Assembly: GCF_019059575.1 (NCBI RefSeq)
Contig: NW_024881531.1
Span: forward strand, 1,550,001 to 1,614,000
Source: Amphibalanus amphitrite
Lineage: Eukaryota > Arthropoda > Thecostraca > Balanomorpha > Balanidae
Direction of reading: 5' to 3'
Length of the DNA stretch: 64,000 nt
Under the pieces are notes generated by a model, which searched no databases, had not been told where the DNA came from, and was given only the letters and a program-made list of their open reading frames with translations. This document shows positions 1-14,100 of the stretch, in pieces. A program made the translations under genes and the position numbers. How positions within the stretch are numbered: the first letter of the stretch is position 1; each line of letters begins with the position of its first letter.

Positions 1-1937
1 ACGGGAAAAAGGCGTATATTGGAGTCGTGTGGCAAGGACAGTAACTCGATTAAATCCTCGGTTTCTTCCCTTCCTTCTTGTTCTACATACACTGCCTCGC
101 TAATACAGATTTACAAAATTATACGATGCTCCGCTGTAAAATTGGAGTCCCGGAACATCCGCGCTCTGCCTCCGTCCCAGTGCCCCCGGTATAGCCCCTT
201 CCCCAGACTGGTCACTGAACTTCTCCCTCCCCAACAGCCTACGTCATAAGCGATTACGACAGAGCAATGCAGACACAAACATTGTCCAGCCCCTGGCGGG
301 AGGGGAGGAGACTGCGCCGCCGCTAATAGGACAGAGGTCACCGTCAACTGAGCACTACAAAGTCACAGGGGTCACAGGAGCGGGAGGGCACGATACAGTC
401 TGTTTTGGAGCGTCAGCCCTGAAATGGCGCATTCCTGGCTAGATGTGTGTCAGAGTAGACATCATGGGTCGTTCACCGTGTAAGTGACCGGTCGAAATGG
501 TGTCATGGGCTGTTGACTTGTCTGAGTGGTCATGTGCTTTCGTGTTTGTCCGAAGTAGTATGCAATTTATGAAAAACAGCCAGCGACCATTGATGTGTGG
601 GATGACCAGCGACCGATGGTCAGTGACCTATTAGTAACCAATGGTCAGTGACCGATGACCGGTGGCTGACCAGTGATAGTCGGTCAGAGTTTAATATGTA
701 ATTTACTGTGTAACTTGAAAGTAATCTACTATGTAATTGATGATCAGGGATTTAAGACTGGCCAGGGATAGCTGACGTGCGACCACCAACCGTCAATGAC
801 AGGAAACAAATGAAATATAATCGCTGACCAATGTTCAAGCAGTCAATGTTGAACATCGCCCGCCGGCCACTGGCCGATGTCCGATGAGTCGATGACTAAT
901 GACCATCCAGGCCGCGTTCATACGCCCCCTGTTTACTCAAAGCCGCAAATCATGATGTTTACATTGTGGCCTGACCGTCCATGCAGCGGTCGGCTGGGGG
1001 GCGACACTGTCCGGAATCCAGTCCGGCCCGGTCCCATCCGACACCGACACTCCCTCGGCGGATAGGAGACGGCGCCGGCCGCCTTCCGCGTCTAGCACGT
1101 GGTGATTCGTACCCAGTGACTGACCCCGGGGAGCAATAGTTGGTCCATGGGTCTGTCCGTCACTCTTTGGTGTTTGATTCAGGCTGGTGCCGGCTGGCTG
1201 GTGATCACTTAAGTGTAGCGGCAATTGCCGCTAGTGTTTCACCCACTCGTTGGTACCGAGTCTTCAGTGCTAGGTTTTCAGTTTGTAGTCCCTCTCCCTA
1301 GCGCTTAGAACCTAGTCGCTGGTGTAAGCCCTTGATTTCTAATCCTCCGTCCCTGGTCTCTGGTCCCTGTTTCTCTATCCCCGTTTTAGCGGGCCTGCCT
1401 CCAAGTTTTCCTCAGCAGCACACACACCGCCGCCTCTGCCCTGGCGCCCGTCCCGTCAGTGGGGCGACTCGGGGCGACCCGAGCGCGTCAGGCGCAGGAG
1501 ACACTATACAGACGGTCAATGTTTCTCAGAAGGCCGCATTCCTCCGTACACAGAGCATACAGACCGCATCGGCCACCCATCCGCCCCGGCCAGAGACTTC
1601 CGAACAATTCCAGAGAGGTCTGGATCGGGGTGTCTGACGGAGGACCTGCCATCTGGTGGCGGGGGTGGAAGATGGCAGTTCCGGACCGGCCTACGAGCAG
1701 CGCTAGTGGTCTGCGCGGGTGCAAACGGACCGTAACTCTGCCCCGAATATTGTGCACTGTTACGGCCTTAAACTCTGATGTGAACGGTCGAGCATTTACA
1801 ATAATCTGTCCCCTGACACCAATTAATTAGACACCATTCGACATGCAAGATCTAGCACCGAAGAGTTCAGACAAATCAGCAATCCGACTATACTATCCTC
1901 GGTTTACTTGGTCCGTCCGTCCAAAGCGCATACGCAC
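1..1937. other. Fhod intron 14 (partial), no gene seen
   Basis: Sequence 3' of exon 14 on the minus strand. No FH2-like coding segment found on either strand. The open frames are GC-rich chance ORFs without recognisable motifs. Apart from a small TGACC/GGTCA-rich patch at 574-690, I see nothing of note. Confidence 0.7.
574..690. repeat. Degenerate TGACC/GGTCA short repeat
   Basis: The words GGTCAGTGACC, GACCAGCGACC and GACCAGTGA recur in both orientations over about 115 bp. Low-complexity, imperfect, no clear unit length. Confidence 0.5.
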
Positions 1938-2120
1938 CTTCTCTGTGTTGTCATAGTCCAGTTTGAAGACCCACAGCTTGAGTCGAGCGGCGATCTCTGA
2001 GATGGAGCCCAGAGTGAGCAGGAAGTTCTCCGCCGAGCCGAGCGGCAGCTCCGGGTTGGCCACCTGGGCCTCGCTGATCTTACTTATCTCTTCATCCGAC
2101 GGCAGCAGCGACAGCAGCTT
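1938..2120 (-). CDS. Fhod: Fhod coding exon 14 (FH2 core; last exon in the window)
   Basis: Residues 845-905: [20 protein letters not shown], then [20 protein letters not shown], then [17 protein letters not shown]. This is the FH2 knob/helical core. Acceptor TTCACAG|AAG, donor GAGAAG|GTGCGT, phase 0. The family continues with an E-I-A-E-P-L type segment, for which I see no match in 1-1937, so the remaining FH2 exons and DAD are off the left edge. Confidence 0.95.
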
Positions 2121-5100
2121 CTGTGAACGGCAAGCGAAGGACAGAGGTGTTAACACTATGGAATTATGACGCTTCATGGAATAGTCAAGTACAGACAGAA
2201 ATATGGCTGCCACTGGTAACGGCAAATACGAGTTCTAAGGCACCTTCCAACGGTCAAGTGTCTATGGATTGGCCGAATCGGACGGTGCTTTCGTTACAGG
2301 GCCGTGACTTCACGCAGGCATAAACTACGCAATCATTATCAGAACAAAGTCACCACTACCAGCCTACGCAAACATTAGCATAACACAGTCACCACTACCA
2401 GCACGCCCTGGAACTCTGCCGTCCAAAGGCAAAAACGCATATGTCGGGTCATGACCTGACCCGACATATGCGGTTTTGCCTTTGGACGGCAGAACTCGCC
2501 TCGATCCCCTCCTTGTTGATGATGGTGGCGTCCATTTTCAAGATGGCCGTCTTGATGGTGCGCGGCGGCGGCAGCTTGGTCATGCAGATGTTGATGGCGT
2601 TGGACCGCTTGTGGTCCAGCACCACGATCTCCTTGGTGCCCTTCGACTCCTGCTGCTTCTGTGGTCGTGACGTCAGCGGTCAGGTCAGAGGTGACGTCAT
2701 CAGGTGAGGACAATTCTGACGTAGGCAAGTGAACACATACCACGGCGCCACAGCCAGCAGCGGAAGCAGGGCTGATAACATTTTATGAAAGAGTCGAGCT
2801 CGTAGTGACGCTCTTATAATGACATGAATTTCTTCACTGAGCATCCCAGAGGGATCTTATGAAAATTACTTTAAAAGAAAAACAAATTTTGCAAACGTGC
2901 AAGTCTATACCTTAAACACTTCAGATTAAAATCAGCGTTCGAGGTAGGTCGCTTTGCTAAGGCCTGAGTTTAAAAACGTCAAGCCAGCTGTTCAAAACAT
3001 ATTAAGCCCCTGGTGTCTAGAACTCCAGATCAGTTGTTGGGTCAGATTACCTACGCACAAATATCTTAATTAAAAGAAGATCCCATCATTAATGTTTAGT
3101 TAATTATACCTGTGCAAAGGACACTATGCTTGGTTTGAAGGGCATTTAATGATATTTTGCAGCTATGATGATAAAAGTATGTTTAATTTGGCGATTGATA
3201 TAAAAAGTAACACGCAAAGCGCTTGAAATGCAAAGATTTTCGTCAAAAACGATATAATATGCGATAATGAAATAAGATGCGTAGCCTGGGTAAGCGTGAG
3301 CAATGATTTGCCGGGATAAGCCAACGCCATTTTTAATCTACACAATACGGCCAAAGAAGCAGGGGAGCTTGTAAACCTGGGTTATTGCTTAAAACAGCCA
3401 GCTCCCTTCGATTTGAGGAGTGAATAGTTTTCAGCACACGGGATAATGTCAAAGCACGTTTGAAGTTTCAGGGGTTACGGTACATTGGGTTACGGTAAGT
3501 AGTAGCAAAATGAATAAGCTCAGAGCGCTTTAATAAAGGTTAAGCAGCAAAAGCAGCAAAATAGCAGACGGCCTTTTTGAAGCGTCATGCAAGGCATATT
3601 CCTTTACCTTCAACGCACAACTTGAAATAACATATCAATTATCATCCTGTCTGAATTATTGAACGTAACAGAACGCACAGTTTAGAGGTCTAACCGCCCA
3701 CAAACACCTGCACCTCTGTTCGGGGAGGGCCGGGGGAGGGGCGTCCAGGGGAGCGGGGTGGGGAAGCCGGGGACACGCCGCGCCCGGCGCCGGCGAGTGC
3801 TTACCTCCTGCACATGATGGGCGAGGTCCCAGCGCAGACCGGACAGACAGAAGATGACAGTGAGAAGAGAGATGCGAAAAGAGACTCGGATTAGTACAGC
3901 GTCCACAGTGGTCGGCCGGCAGCCCTAACTAGCGGCCTCAGCGGCCGACAAAACGGCAGAGGACACGGCCAGCGTTAGTGAGACCCGCCGCCCGCACCGG
4001 CCCGCCACCAGCGAGCGCAGCGGCCGCCGCAGGCCCCGGCGGCACCAGGCCGCGAGTTAGTCCCACCTAGGTGGCGCCGGCAGCGCTCACCGCTGGCTAC
4101 AGATGGCGCTGGCATCACCGTCAGCGTTACCCGTGTTATACCGCCACTGCGTCCCAGCTCAGTCATTGGCGAGTCTAGCGACCCCAGCTACCCGCGCCGT
4201 TCCCAAAATCACCCAGAAACATTCACAGAGCCTCGCTGACCCGACGGCGACCGAGGAGCGATAGTTACTAGTTAGTCCCATGGCAGACCATCGAACTCAG
4301 CTCGTACCTTGACGATCAGATCTTTGGCGCGAGATTCAAACAGGTGCTCGAGCTTCTGCGTGTCGACGGCTACCTCGGCGATCTCGTCCCAGATGGTGGT
4401 CTGGTTGGCCGGCAGGAACTCGTCCCGAACCTGAAAATAAGCACGGAATCAGCGACACAGGCAGACAGCGAGCCGGGTTTGGGCTGAGAACACCAGTTTC
4501 CGTCACAATATCGCGCAGATAGAAACGGTGTGCAATTGTTCTTCAATAAGCTATGCGTGTCGGAAGTATTGAGTTTTAAAGCAAAGCAATGCAATACAAG
4601 ACTTCTAAGCAATAAAACACGCCTAAGCTGTGAGCTTACCTCCCTCCAGAAGAGTTTGACCGTCTTCTTGGTTTTGGCCGGTATCGTCGGGGCCGTGCCG
4701 TTGGTCCTGTTCTGATAGAATGCCGACTGTTTGCCGTCTGTCACCGTCCTGCCGGGTCGGCCGCCAGGTACCGGTGGCGGGGGCGGGGGCGGCATGCCGG
4801 GCATCCTGGGCGGCGGCGGCGGCACGCCTCCCATGGGCGGGGGCGGCGGCGGCACGCCGTTCGTCCCCACCGACATCGAGAGCGTCGGCAGATCGGCGTC
4901 ATCGCGGTCATTCAGATCGGAAAAGTCCAGATCTGCCAGCACCAGAGGTCTCTCCAGACCACGGATCAGCTGCTCCCAGTGCAGGTCGTTCTCGGACTTC
5001 TTGGGCGCCTCGGGAGCTGCCTGACGCACCACCTCGGGACTCTTGAGGTCGTGTTTGCTCTTGGAGCGCGACAGCTCCTCCTTGGCTTTGGAGATGAGCC

Positions 5101-8100
5101 CGCTGGTGTCCCCCAGCCGCCCGGGCCGCTCCTCGCCCGGTGAGAGCGGGCTCGGCTGGCTGAGCAGCTTCTCCCGCAGGTCCCGCACGCTGTCCTGTTT
5201 GAGGTCCAGCTCTAGTCGCCTCCGGGAGGCCTCGTCACCCTCCCCGCCGGTGGTGGAGGCCGGTGGGTGCTCGTCGGGCGCCTTCTGGTACATCATACCC
5301 AGCACCCAGGGCTTCTTCAGGATGCCGGACTCGGTGCGGCAGAGCGGCGCCGGTCCGTGGTCCGACTGGGGAGACAAAGCCTCAGACGTTTTAGGTGGGG
5401 AAAGTACAAAGATTGGGTGAATGGGAGAAAATAATCGGCATAACCCAAATAGCACGTGAACGTACTGTCTTTCCCACACAAATTGCCGAGAGAACCTGTG
5501 GCTAGTCACTGACGTGTGTTTCGCAAAACCGTCTGGAATATCCCAGAAAACGCTAAACAGCTAGAAAATTTCCTATCCACAACCCCCCCCCCCCCACAAC
5601 TGTACCCCGTTTGGACCCCTCCCCTTCCCCACTCACGCCCAGGGAGCTGGGATCTCGGGTGAGGGGCACGCCGCCGGTCGCCGGCGGCTCCAGGCGGCTC
5701 AGCTGCGCGTTCTTGCGGTTCTGCTCGTCAGTCCTCCTGTCCGCCTCCTCCTTTTCCGGAGAGAGTGAGCCCCGCTCCTCCTGTTCGCGGATGAAGCTCC
5801 TCTGCCGCTCCTGCCTCTCCCGGCGCCGGCGGAGGCCCGGGGTGACGCCCATCTCGGCGTCTGGGGGTGCAGGGGACAGGGGGAGGGGGTAGATGGGCAT
5901 TGTGCATGGTAGATAAAGTTGGTTAAATGAAAGTTATAAGATACCCAGCCGTTACAAACCTATTCATGAGTGTAACCAAGCCACCACGCCACCGTTTGCA
6001 TGGACAATGAGGAACATGAGCTATCATATTCATAGACTCTACTCTGAGACGATTTGCAAGACAAATTAGCATCCAAATGTTCAGCTAAATGGCAGTCATT
6101 GAACCCGTGATTTTGAAGTCTGCACCAGGGTAGGGATTTGTCTGCACAACGCTCACGCTGCAGGAACAGGAAGCTGTGTGCGTTGAACTAATATTTGACG
6201 GCGCAATAAAACCGAGCAGTTTGCACCTCACACGTGGTGAATTTACGACCTGTTTTGGCTCCGAACGCGAATGTCTTGAGTCACCTGCCGGCCTTGAATT
6301 TTGCACATGTGCAAAAACGTGGATTTGTAAGCAAACGTCGGACAGGTGTTAGCGAAGCTGTTTGGGTGCTTAGCGGTGGCGTAAGAAACGCGTAAAGGCT
6401 CGTGTCCGGTACCCGGAAAAGCTAGCTTCCCATGCCAAGGAAATGAGTAAGACTCATTACGAGCGAGCGAGCGCAGCGAGCGAAGTGAGTCTTTTCAATA
6501 TAACGGAAAAATCTCAGTATGAGCGGCCCGGCCCGGCCCGGCCCGGCCTGTAACGCTTTTGAGAGGCTTATATCTCAGCAACCGCTGGACCGATTGGCCT
6601 GCGGTCTTTTTTGTTGGGTAGCCCCATCCCTTCTACCCCGTAATTGACTACTTTTGATACATCTCAGTGACCGTCGTGGCACGTGCCACGTGAAAAGCCA
6701 AGGGTGTTCAAGCTGTTTTGCAAAAGTAGTGATTTTGAGAGGCTCATATCTCAGCAGCCGCTTGGGCAATGGGCTTGCGGTAATTTTTGTAGAGTAGCAG
6801 CATCCCTTCTACCAAAAATAGGATACTCTCGATGCATGTGGGTCACCCTCAGTGCACGTGCAAAATACAACAATAAGAGGTGTCAACTTTGTTCCCATTT
6901 TAATAACTCGGTAATTACTGGGGCGATTTCGCTGAAACTTGGCATACAGGTAGACACCCACCAGACAATGCATTCCCATGTGTTGCGGTTAAGGCGCTAC
7001 TGCACGTGCGCACGTGCAGGGGGCGCTTCCAGATCTCGAGAACGGCTGGGCCGATTGCGCACAAATTTGGTACACGGTTGGGGACCAGTTAGTAGGGTGC
7101 CGTGCAAAAGTCAGTTTGGACCCCGTTTGCACGTGCGCACGTGCAGAATGCCGCTTCCAGATCTCAGGAACGGCTGGGCCGATTGTGTTCAAATTTGGTA
7201 CACCGCTAGCGACCGGTTAGAAGGGTGCTTTGCGCAAGCCCGTTGGAAGTACCCTCTCGCCCTTCCGCACGTGCAGGGCTCACTATCTCGCTGGCTCGTC
7301 CTTCGCCCAAAAGGCGTTTTACTGGTTTTATTCTCTCATTCTCTCCCATCGCACCATGGACTCTGCAACAAATCGCCATCAGTCTCTTTGATCAATTGTC
7401 AGCCGTTCAAGCATTCAAATAAACCATTCATGACATCTCGATCATCTTTCATCCACCGAACAGCCGTTGCCTTGTGCCTGCCCTGATAGGTTCTCTGAAA
7501 TTGCTTCCGTCATTGTACTCCGGGCCGTACAGTCTTCTTCGATATACCTACGGCCGTCTTCAATAACATACAGTTACCTCCAATATACCCTCACACAGGC
7601 TGCTCCTGTCCTCTCATCACTAGCGCGTTATCAGATCCACCCCCACCAGCCCACCTCCGCCCCTCTGTCCTGTCTCCCCCCCCCCACCACTCTCCCCGCT
7701 CCAAGTCCAGCTAGACGGCCCTCTGTGAGTCGCCCTGTGCCGCCCCGACTCCACGGCCCCCGGCCTGAACTGGCGTCCTGTCTGCTCCGTCATCACCGGC
7801 TCTCAACAGCGCCTCTCTCTGAGGGACACTTTGTCGTCCTTCTGACATCATCCAACACCGGCTATGACATGCCGGCAGGACTAGAGAGCGACGCTTCTGA
7901 CGTAGTAACGACGCTCTCGGCGCGGCGACGGTCGGCGGTGTTGACAGGTCGCCGACCGACGCAAATAGTGCCGACGCACGTTCAAGTGCACGCAGCGCGG
8001 GTCAGCTGAGCTCCCACACCCACGCACAGGCACGAGCGCCCTCAGAGCGGCCCAAAACACCCACAGTGCAGTTGAGTGCACAGCTGGTTCGGCAACGGCG

Positions 8101-11100
8101 GGGAGGGTCGAGGTGGGGCGGGACGGGGGTAGTAAAATTGGCTGTTTGATGATGGAAGGTCGGGCAGAGGTGGTCTCCGCCTAGTGTGAGGACTCCTTAT
8201 AGCTCAGCGATGGGAAACATGGGACATTGATGGGTAGTTACAGTGAAAAATAACTATTTGTTGGGAGAGGGATGATGGCTTTGACAGCCCATCGGTATTA
8301 TAACCAATGCCAGGAGTGGGATGATTGAAATGAATCAGCGGGCTTATTTCAACAATGGCTGGCACCAGTTCAGATCAGTTCGGTGCACTGAATCATTTTA
8401 AACCGTGCTGGCACTGTAGTCAGTGTTTTTTTTTTTTGGGAAAAATTATAGTGCATTCGAGCACATCTAAACAAACTGGCCTAGCAAGAACGAAACTAAC
8501 GAAGAAAGCTTAGATAACAAAATGTTATCCATTCACACTCAGAAGCATGCCGTTCTTTCTCATCTCTACAAATGCTGACATTTTCCAGCGCATTCTTTGC
8601 AATCACTATTTCCAACTGTCTACCCGGTCCTCCCTACCACTCACATTTGGAGGCGTCCTGCTGTGAGCCCGAGTGTCCGTTGATCTCGACCCCTGCTCCG
8701 GAGCTGCTCGGCCCGTCTCTGGCGAACATGCGGCGCCGGTCGCTGACGGTCCAGTTCTCGCCGACCGGTCGGTAGAAGGCGAACGTGGGCGCTCCACCCT
8801 CGCTCTCCTCTTCCGGAGAGCTGGGCGAGTCGGAGGAGACGCGGCGCGTCGAGAAGCGTCGCGAGCGACGCCGCTGGTCGGGCTCGCCGGCCGCGCCGCG
8901 CCGCAGCCGCGGCAGCGTCCTGATAAGGGAGACTACGGTCAGACTGAGAAACCGCTGTTGTGGGGATACAGCACAAAAGTGGCCAACAGGGCAACAGAGG
9001 TGCTGATTTCGGATTGGAAGTCGCTGACATACAGCAGTGAGATGAAGGTCCCGACTAACAAATGATTGCGCGCCTATTTGTGAAGTTTGGCTATCGATGG
9101 CAAGAAAATGTCATGCCATAGGCGCTGGACGAAGTGTTTGCTCAAAGCACCCAGACCAACCGCCATTCCGTCGCTGACCTGATACTGGCGTCCGCCGGCA
9201 TGCTGTTGCCGTCCGACTCGCCGTCCTCCTTCCGCAGCACGGCCTCGTAGATCTGCAGCTGCTGAGAGAGCTCCGGCTCAGTGTCCGCCCGAGAGAGGTA
9301 CCTGTCGAGAGAGGACAGTGGCTGTGAGAGGAACACATAGCCTCGTAGATCTGCAGTTGCTGAGAGAGCTCCGGCTCCGTGTCCGCCCGAGAGAGGTACC
9401 TGCCGAGAGGACAGTGCCCCTGAGAGAGCGCAGAACTGTAGCGCTTATATCAGGTCCAAATAATGACAGATACCTGCTGGGAAGGGGTCGGGGAAGACAA
9501 ATCTTATTGTTACGCCCAGGTTCCGAGCCGTTAGGCGATGTCTGGTAGCACTATTCCATTCCTTACGTGCGTGTGATGTAGAACTCTGAAGTAGTTGTTT
9601 GGGTCATCTTGGTCTTAGCTCCGATGAATATCAGATCTCTCACGTTTCACAAAATATCACCGCCCACACATTCACCGCTAAAGCTCTTCTAGCACTCCAG
9701 ACACCTACGGCGAGCACTGGTCAAAGATAGCGAACACCGATGGTGGAGGCAGCAGAGACCACGCACAGACAGCGAGTAAAGCCGACACACTGGCACGGAG
9801 ACGGGAGACACGACGGTGCACTATCGCCGTTGTGTTGATTCTGCCGCGTACACAGCCTCCCGCACTGTCACCGGCGGCTGCAGCGGCTGGCGGTACAACT
9901 ACCGCCCCGTCCCGTCTAGACTGACGGTGGCAGCAGCACACCCAGCGGCTATGGTATGCTACTTCATTTCGCCGGTCATGCACCGTTTGCCGATGTCAAT
10001 TGGAGCCCTATACCGTCCATGGTTGACCTGACTCACCGGCAGACTCTGACCAACACCACCTAAACAACCTGGCTTCATTGTCACACTCAGTACAACCTCC
10101 ATCACATCCTCTCAAGGTTCACAAGCTTCATCATAGTCCACCAACTGCACCTGAGCTAACCCTGGACGGTGCGGGACCAGGAACTGACCGACCTGGCCCC
10201 TGGCACCGCCGCTGCCTCCACCGATTGAGAGCTCGTGTCCACAATGGCGCTGCCGCTGCGTGCCGGGCCGTGTCGCGCCGTATACACCACACCGAACGAG
10301 GTGTCACTCTATTTACTGTGTCAGTTGTGTGGGGCGTAAATGCAGAGCGGGGAGGGGGGAGCCCTTAGACCTGTCAATGTGACCGGTATGGAAGTAGGGC
10401 CGGGTGGTGACCGGTGGGGGGAGGGGGGGGGGGCAGGAAGAGGGGACAATGGGTGATTGGGAGGAATGCTACAAAAACATGCAATGGACTGGAATAGATG
10501 CGTCGGTACGCATTCAACCGTGGTACGTACTATGGCACACCAATGACATTGTAACTCATCCGCAGGGTATACGAAGTGGATAATAGTCATGCGTCATGGC
10601 GAGAAAACATCGCGAATAGAACAATGCTTCAGCTAACAATACAACAGTGCGGGGGCACATAAAGGATCGTAATGCATCAAAACATCACACTACTACGCTA
10701 TAAAAAAAAAAAAATGATCAGAACACGTAGGGTGAAGTCGTATAAGAGTACGCACTTAGTGGATTTTTTGCTCTCATTTGTTAAATATTTGAAAGAAAGA
10801 AAGCGCAAATATGGAATATTAAAGTTCATTGAATTCGCCATCAACCCATGAGGCAACGATCCTTCAGCGTAAATGGAAGTGGTCTAAAACTGACGTTTTC
10901 TGAACCGCTGCTGTTGCGTACTCTTACCACATGGGGTGTGTAGGAGTACGCACACCATGCGGGTGGAGTACGCAAGCATATTAACACACACCTATAGGCA
11001 GCTTTTACTGTCCAAATGCTTAACATCAAACTCAGAAGACATTTCATTTAATTCTAGTATCAAAAAAGAAAAAAAAACATAAAACTAATCTTGTATATCT

Positions 11101-14100
11101 ATAAATCAAGAAATAATCAAGTCATATGACTCTAAAAGTGTACAATCAAAAGGGAGAATACCTAAATCGTATTTAGAAGAATTTCGGGTACGCATCTGCC
11201 TCACAGTGCTCCATTGATGATATACCTACAAAACAAACGTCATTGAGCGATATATCAATAATTTGATATTTCTGTATATTCGATATAGGGTGAAGTCGTA
11301 TAAGAGTACGCACTTAGTGGATTTCTTGCTCTCATTTGTTTAATATTTGAAAGAAAGAAATCGCAAATAGGGAATATTAAACTTCATTGAATTAGCCATC
11401 AACCCATGGGGCAACGATCCTTCAGCGTAAATGGAAGTGGTCTAAAACTGACATTTTCTGAACCGCTGCAGTTGCGTACTCTTACCATATGGGGTGTGTA
11501 AGAGTACGCACGCCAGGCGGGTGGGGTACGCAAGCATATGAACACACACCTATGCAGCTTGTACTGTCCAAATGCTTAACTTCAAACTCAGAAGGCATTT
11601 AAGTTAATTCTTGTATCCAAAAAGAAAAACATAGAATAAATCTTTCAAGTCTATAAATCAGGAAATAATCATGTCGTGTGTTTCTAAAAAAATGCACAAT
11701 CAAAAGGGAGAATAACTCGTATTTGGAAGAATTTCGGGTACGCATCTGCATCACAGTGCTCCATTGATGATATACCTACAAAACAAACGTCATTGAGCGA
11801 TAGATTAATAATTTTATATTTCTGTATATTCGATTTAATGTATAACTCTGCGTACTCTTACCCTCCTGAACAGTGCGTCCTCTTACCGTACATGCAATTC
11901 GCGCACCAAACAACCCCGAAACGTTGCAAAACTTCGCAAATAGAATATTGCACTGCACAGTATTTCCCCAGATAACCTCACAAGTTTCCCACAACAATCA
12001 CGGAAATGTACCTTATCTCAACTGCCAAGTATCAAAATTATTGTACCATACCAAAATAATATCATAACGCTCGAAAATAATATTCATCGCCTTAAACTCA
12101 ACAGCGTCGCCGCTCAACGCCCACGTTCCGTTGGTGATAAGCACGCACTGGCGGCTTCATGTCACTTCATGAACTCGACAAACCCGCGTTGCTAAGCAAC
12201 CGAAACAGCTGATGCGTACTCTTATCGCCCGCGTACTCTTACCCGCCCTTACCCTAATGTATAATTCTGCGTACTCTTACCCTCATGAACAGTGCGTACT
12301 CTTACCCTACATGCAATTCGCGCACAAAACAACCCCGAAACATTGTGCAAAACTTCACAAACAGAAAATTGCACTGCACAGTATTTCTCCAGAAAACCTC
12401 ACAACTTTCCCACAACAATCACGAAAATGTACCTCATCTCAACTGCCAAGTATCAAAATTATTGTACCATACCATAATAATATCGTAACGATCGTAACCC
12501 TCCAAAATAATATTCATCGCCTTAAACTCAACAGCGTCGCCGCACAACGTCCACGTTCCGTTGGTGACAAACACGTACTCACGGTATATAGAGAACTCAC
12601 GTACTGGCGGCTTCATGTCACTTCATGAACTCGACAAACCCGCGTTGCTAGGCAACCGAAACAGCTGATGCGTACTCTTATCGCCCGCGTCCTCTTACCC
12701 GCCCTTACCCTACATTTGGACACCGATTTCGACCTATTAGTGAGCATAATAAATAACGGCGCTTCTAAACATTTCAAAAATTCAGCCACCTTGTTTGGAC
12801 ATTTGTACGCCGCATAATGTGACAAACGATTAACAAACCATTCCGACATTCAATATCCGCCGCTCTCTCGCAGTGACGCGATCGACCTCAGTAATCTGTC
12901 CGGTAAACAAACAAACAGAGCCGAGAGCCTGCTGTCACACTAACTCGGATAGATCACACCTCGCTCAGGGCAGCATCATCACACATCCTGTGGGTCGTTT
13001 TCACCGCACGCGTCAGTGCACAACAGTGCACAGTGCACAGCACACTGAACAGCACGGCATCGTGACGCAATAGGGACGCGGCTGAGGCGTTCAAGTGATA
13101 AACGATGATGTGATCACCGTTAGTGGACGGCTATTGACGTGACATCATAATGACGTAAGCATAGTTGGCCTAACGTGACGTCATAGGGACGTGACGATAA
13201 CGTCATCGCGATTCGATCGTGACCGTGACATATCACGGAGTCCTGCTGACTGCACTGACCGCGTGGAGTCGTGTCGGGTATGCTGACGGAAAGGAAACAC
13301 CCGTGGCAAACACCTCACCGCACTACGGCCTTCAACGGGATGTGAGCGGACACGTGATTGGTGCGTCCGACCGCAGCGGTCACCGCAGCAGGTCACGTGG
13401 TCGACGTTGACTATAACCATGTGACCTGTCACATATCAGAGGTCGAACGGCCGTGTAATGTGCATGCTGCAACGACGCGAGCTCCAGCATTCCTTCTATC
13501 GGCTGTAACAAACCTACTCTTTCTCTGTCCCACCTTACCACAGCTTTCAGATTCCAAAATCAAGTGCCAAATACCATCATACGCAATCACCCCAATACCA
13601 CCGACCCAGTCCCGGCCCTCCTCATTGCTCACTTGTTGGTAACGGCCTCGATGCCGAGCTCCTCGATCCAGTCGGTGTTGTCGTAGAACACCGACTGGTC
13701 GTCCACAGCGTTCAGCGCCTTGTTGATCAGTGTGATGGCAAACACGAGTAGTTCGGCATCGGCGGCGTCCGACGACTTGAGCAGGGTCATCAGACCGTGC
13801 CATGGGGTCCGGCCTGAGGGGGGGGGGGAGTCAGTTCAGAGGGTCATCAGACCGTGCCACGGCGTCCGGCCTGTAGGGAAGGGGAGGTCAGGTCTGGTCA
13901 CGTCAGACCGAAGAGTCATATGGCAAGGTAACAAACAATGAGACTACGGAATATGAATGACTCACATCCATTTTAAATTTAGTTATACCGTACATTAGTC
14001 ATGACCTCTGGCAATTAATTCATAAATCCACTTAATGTTAACAACAAAACAACCTAAAGCTCCTAATTCCGTCATCCCTTCCTCTTTCCCACTGGCTGCC

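Noticed and set aside
3682..3906. Possible extra Fhod exon with GAG|GTAAGC donor at about 3805
   Set aside because: Exons 12 and 13 join directly with perfect conservation, and the segment has no FH2 similarity. At most a cryptic donor.
6683..7486. 267-residue open frame on plus
   Set aside because: Runs across the CACGTG repeat block and unrelated flanks; no domain, low-complexity origin.
8641..9030. 129-residue minus-strand frame over exon 9
   Set aside because: Wrong frame: it does not join exons 8 and 10 in phase, and the Ala/Arg-rich peptide is a GC-rich shadow of the real exon.
13130..13220. Cluster of TGACGTCA-like words in intron 7
   Set aside because: Could be CRE-like sites, but deep in an intron with no supporting context.
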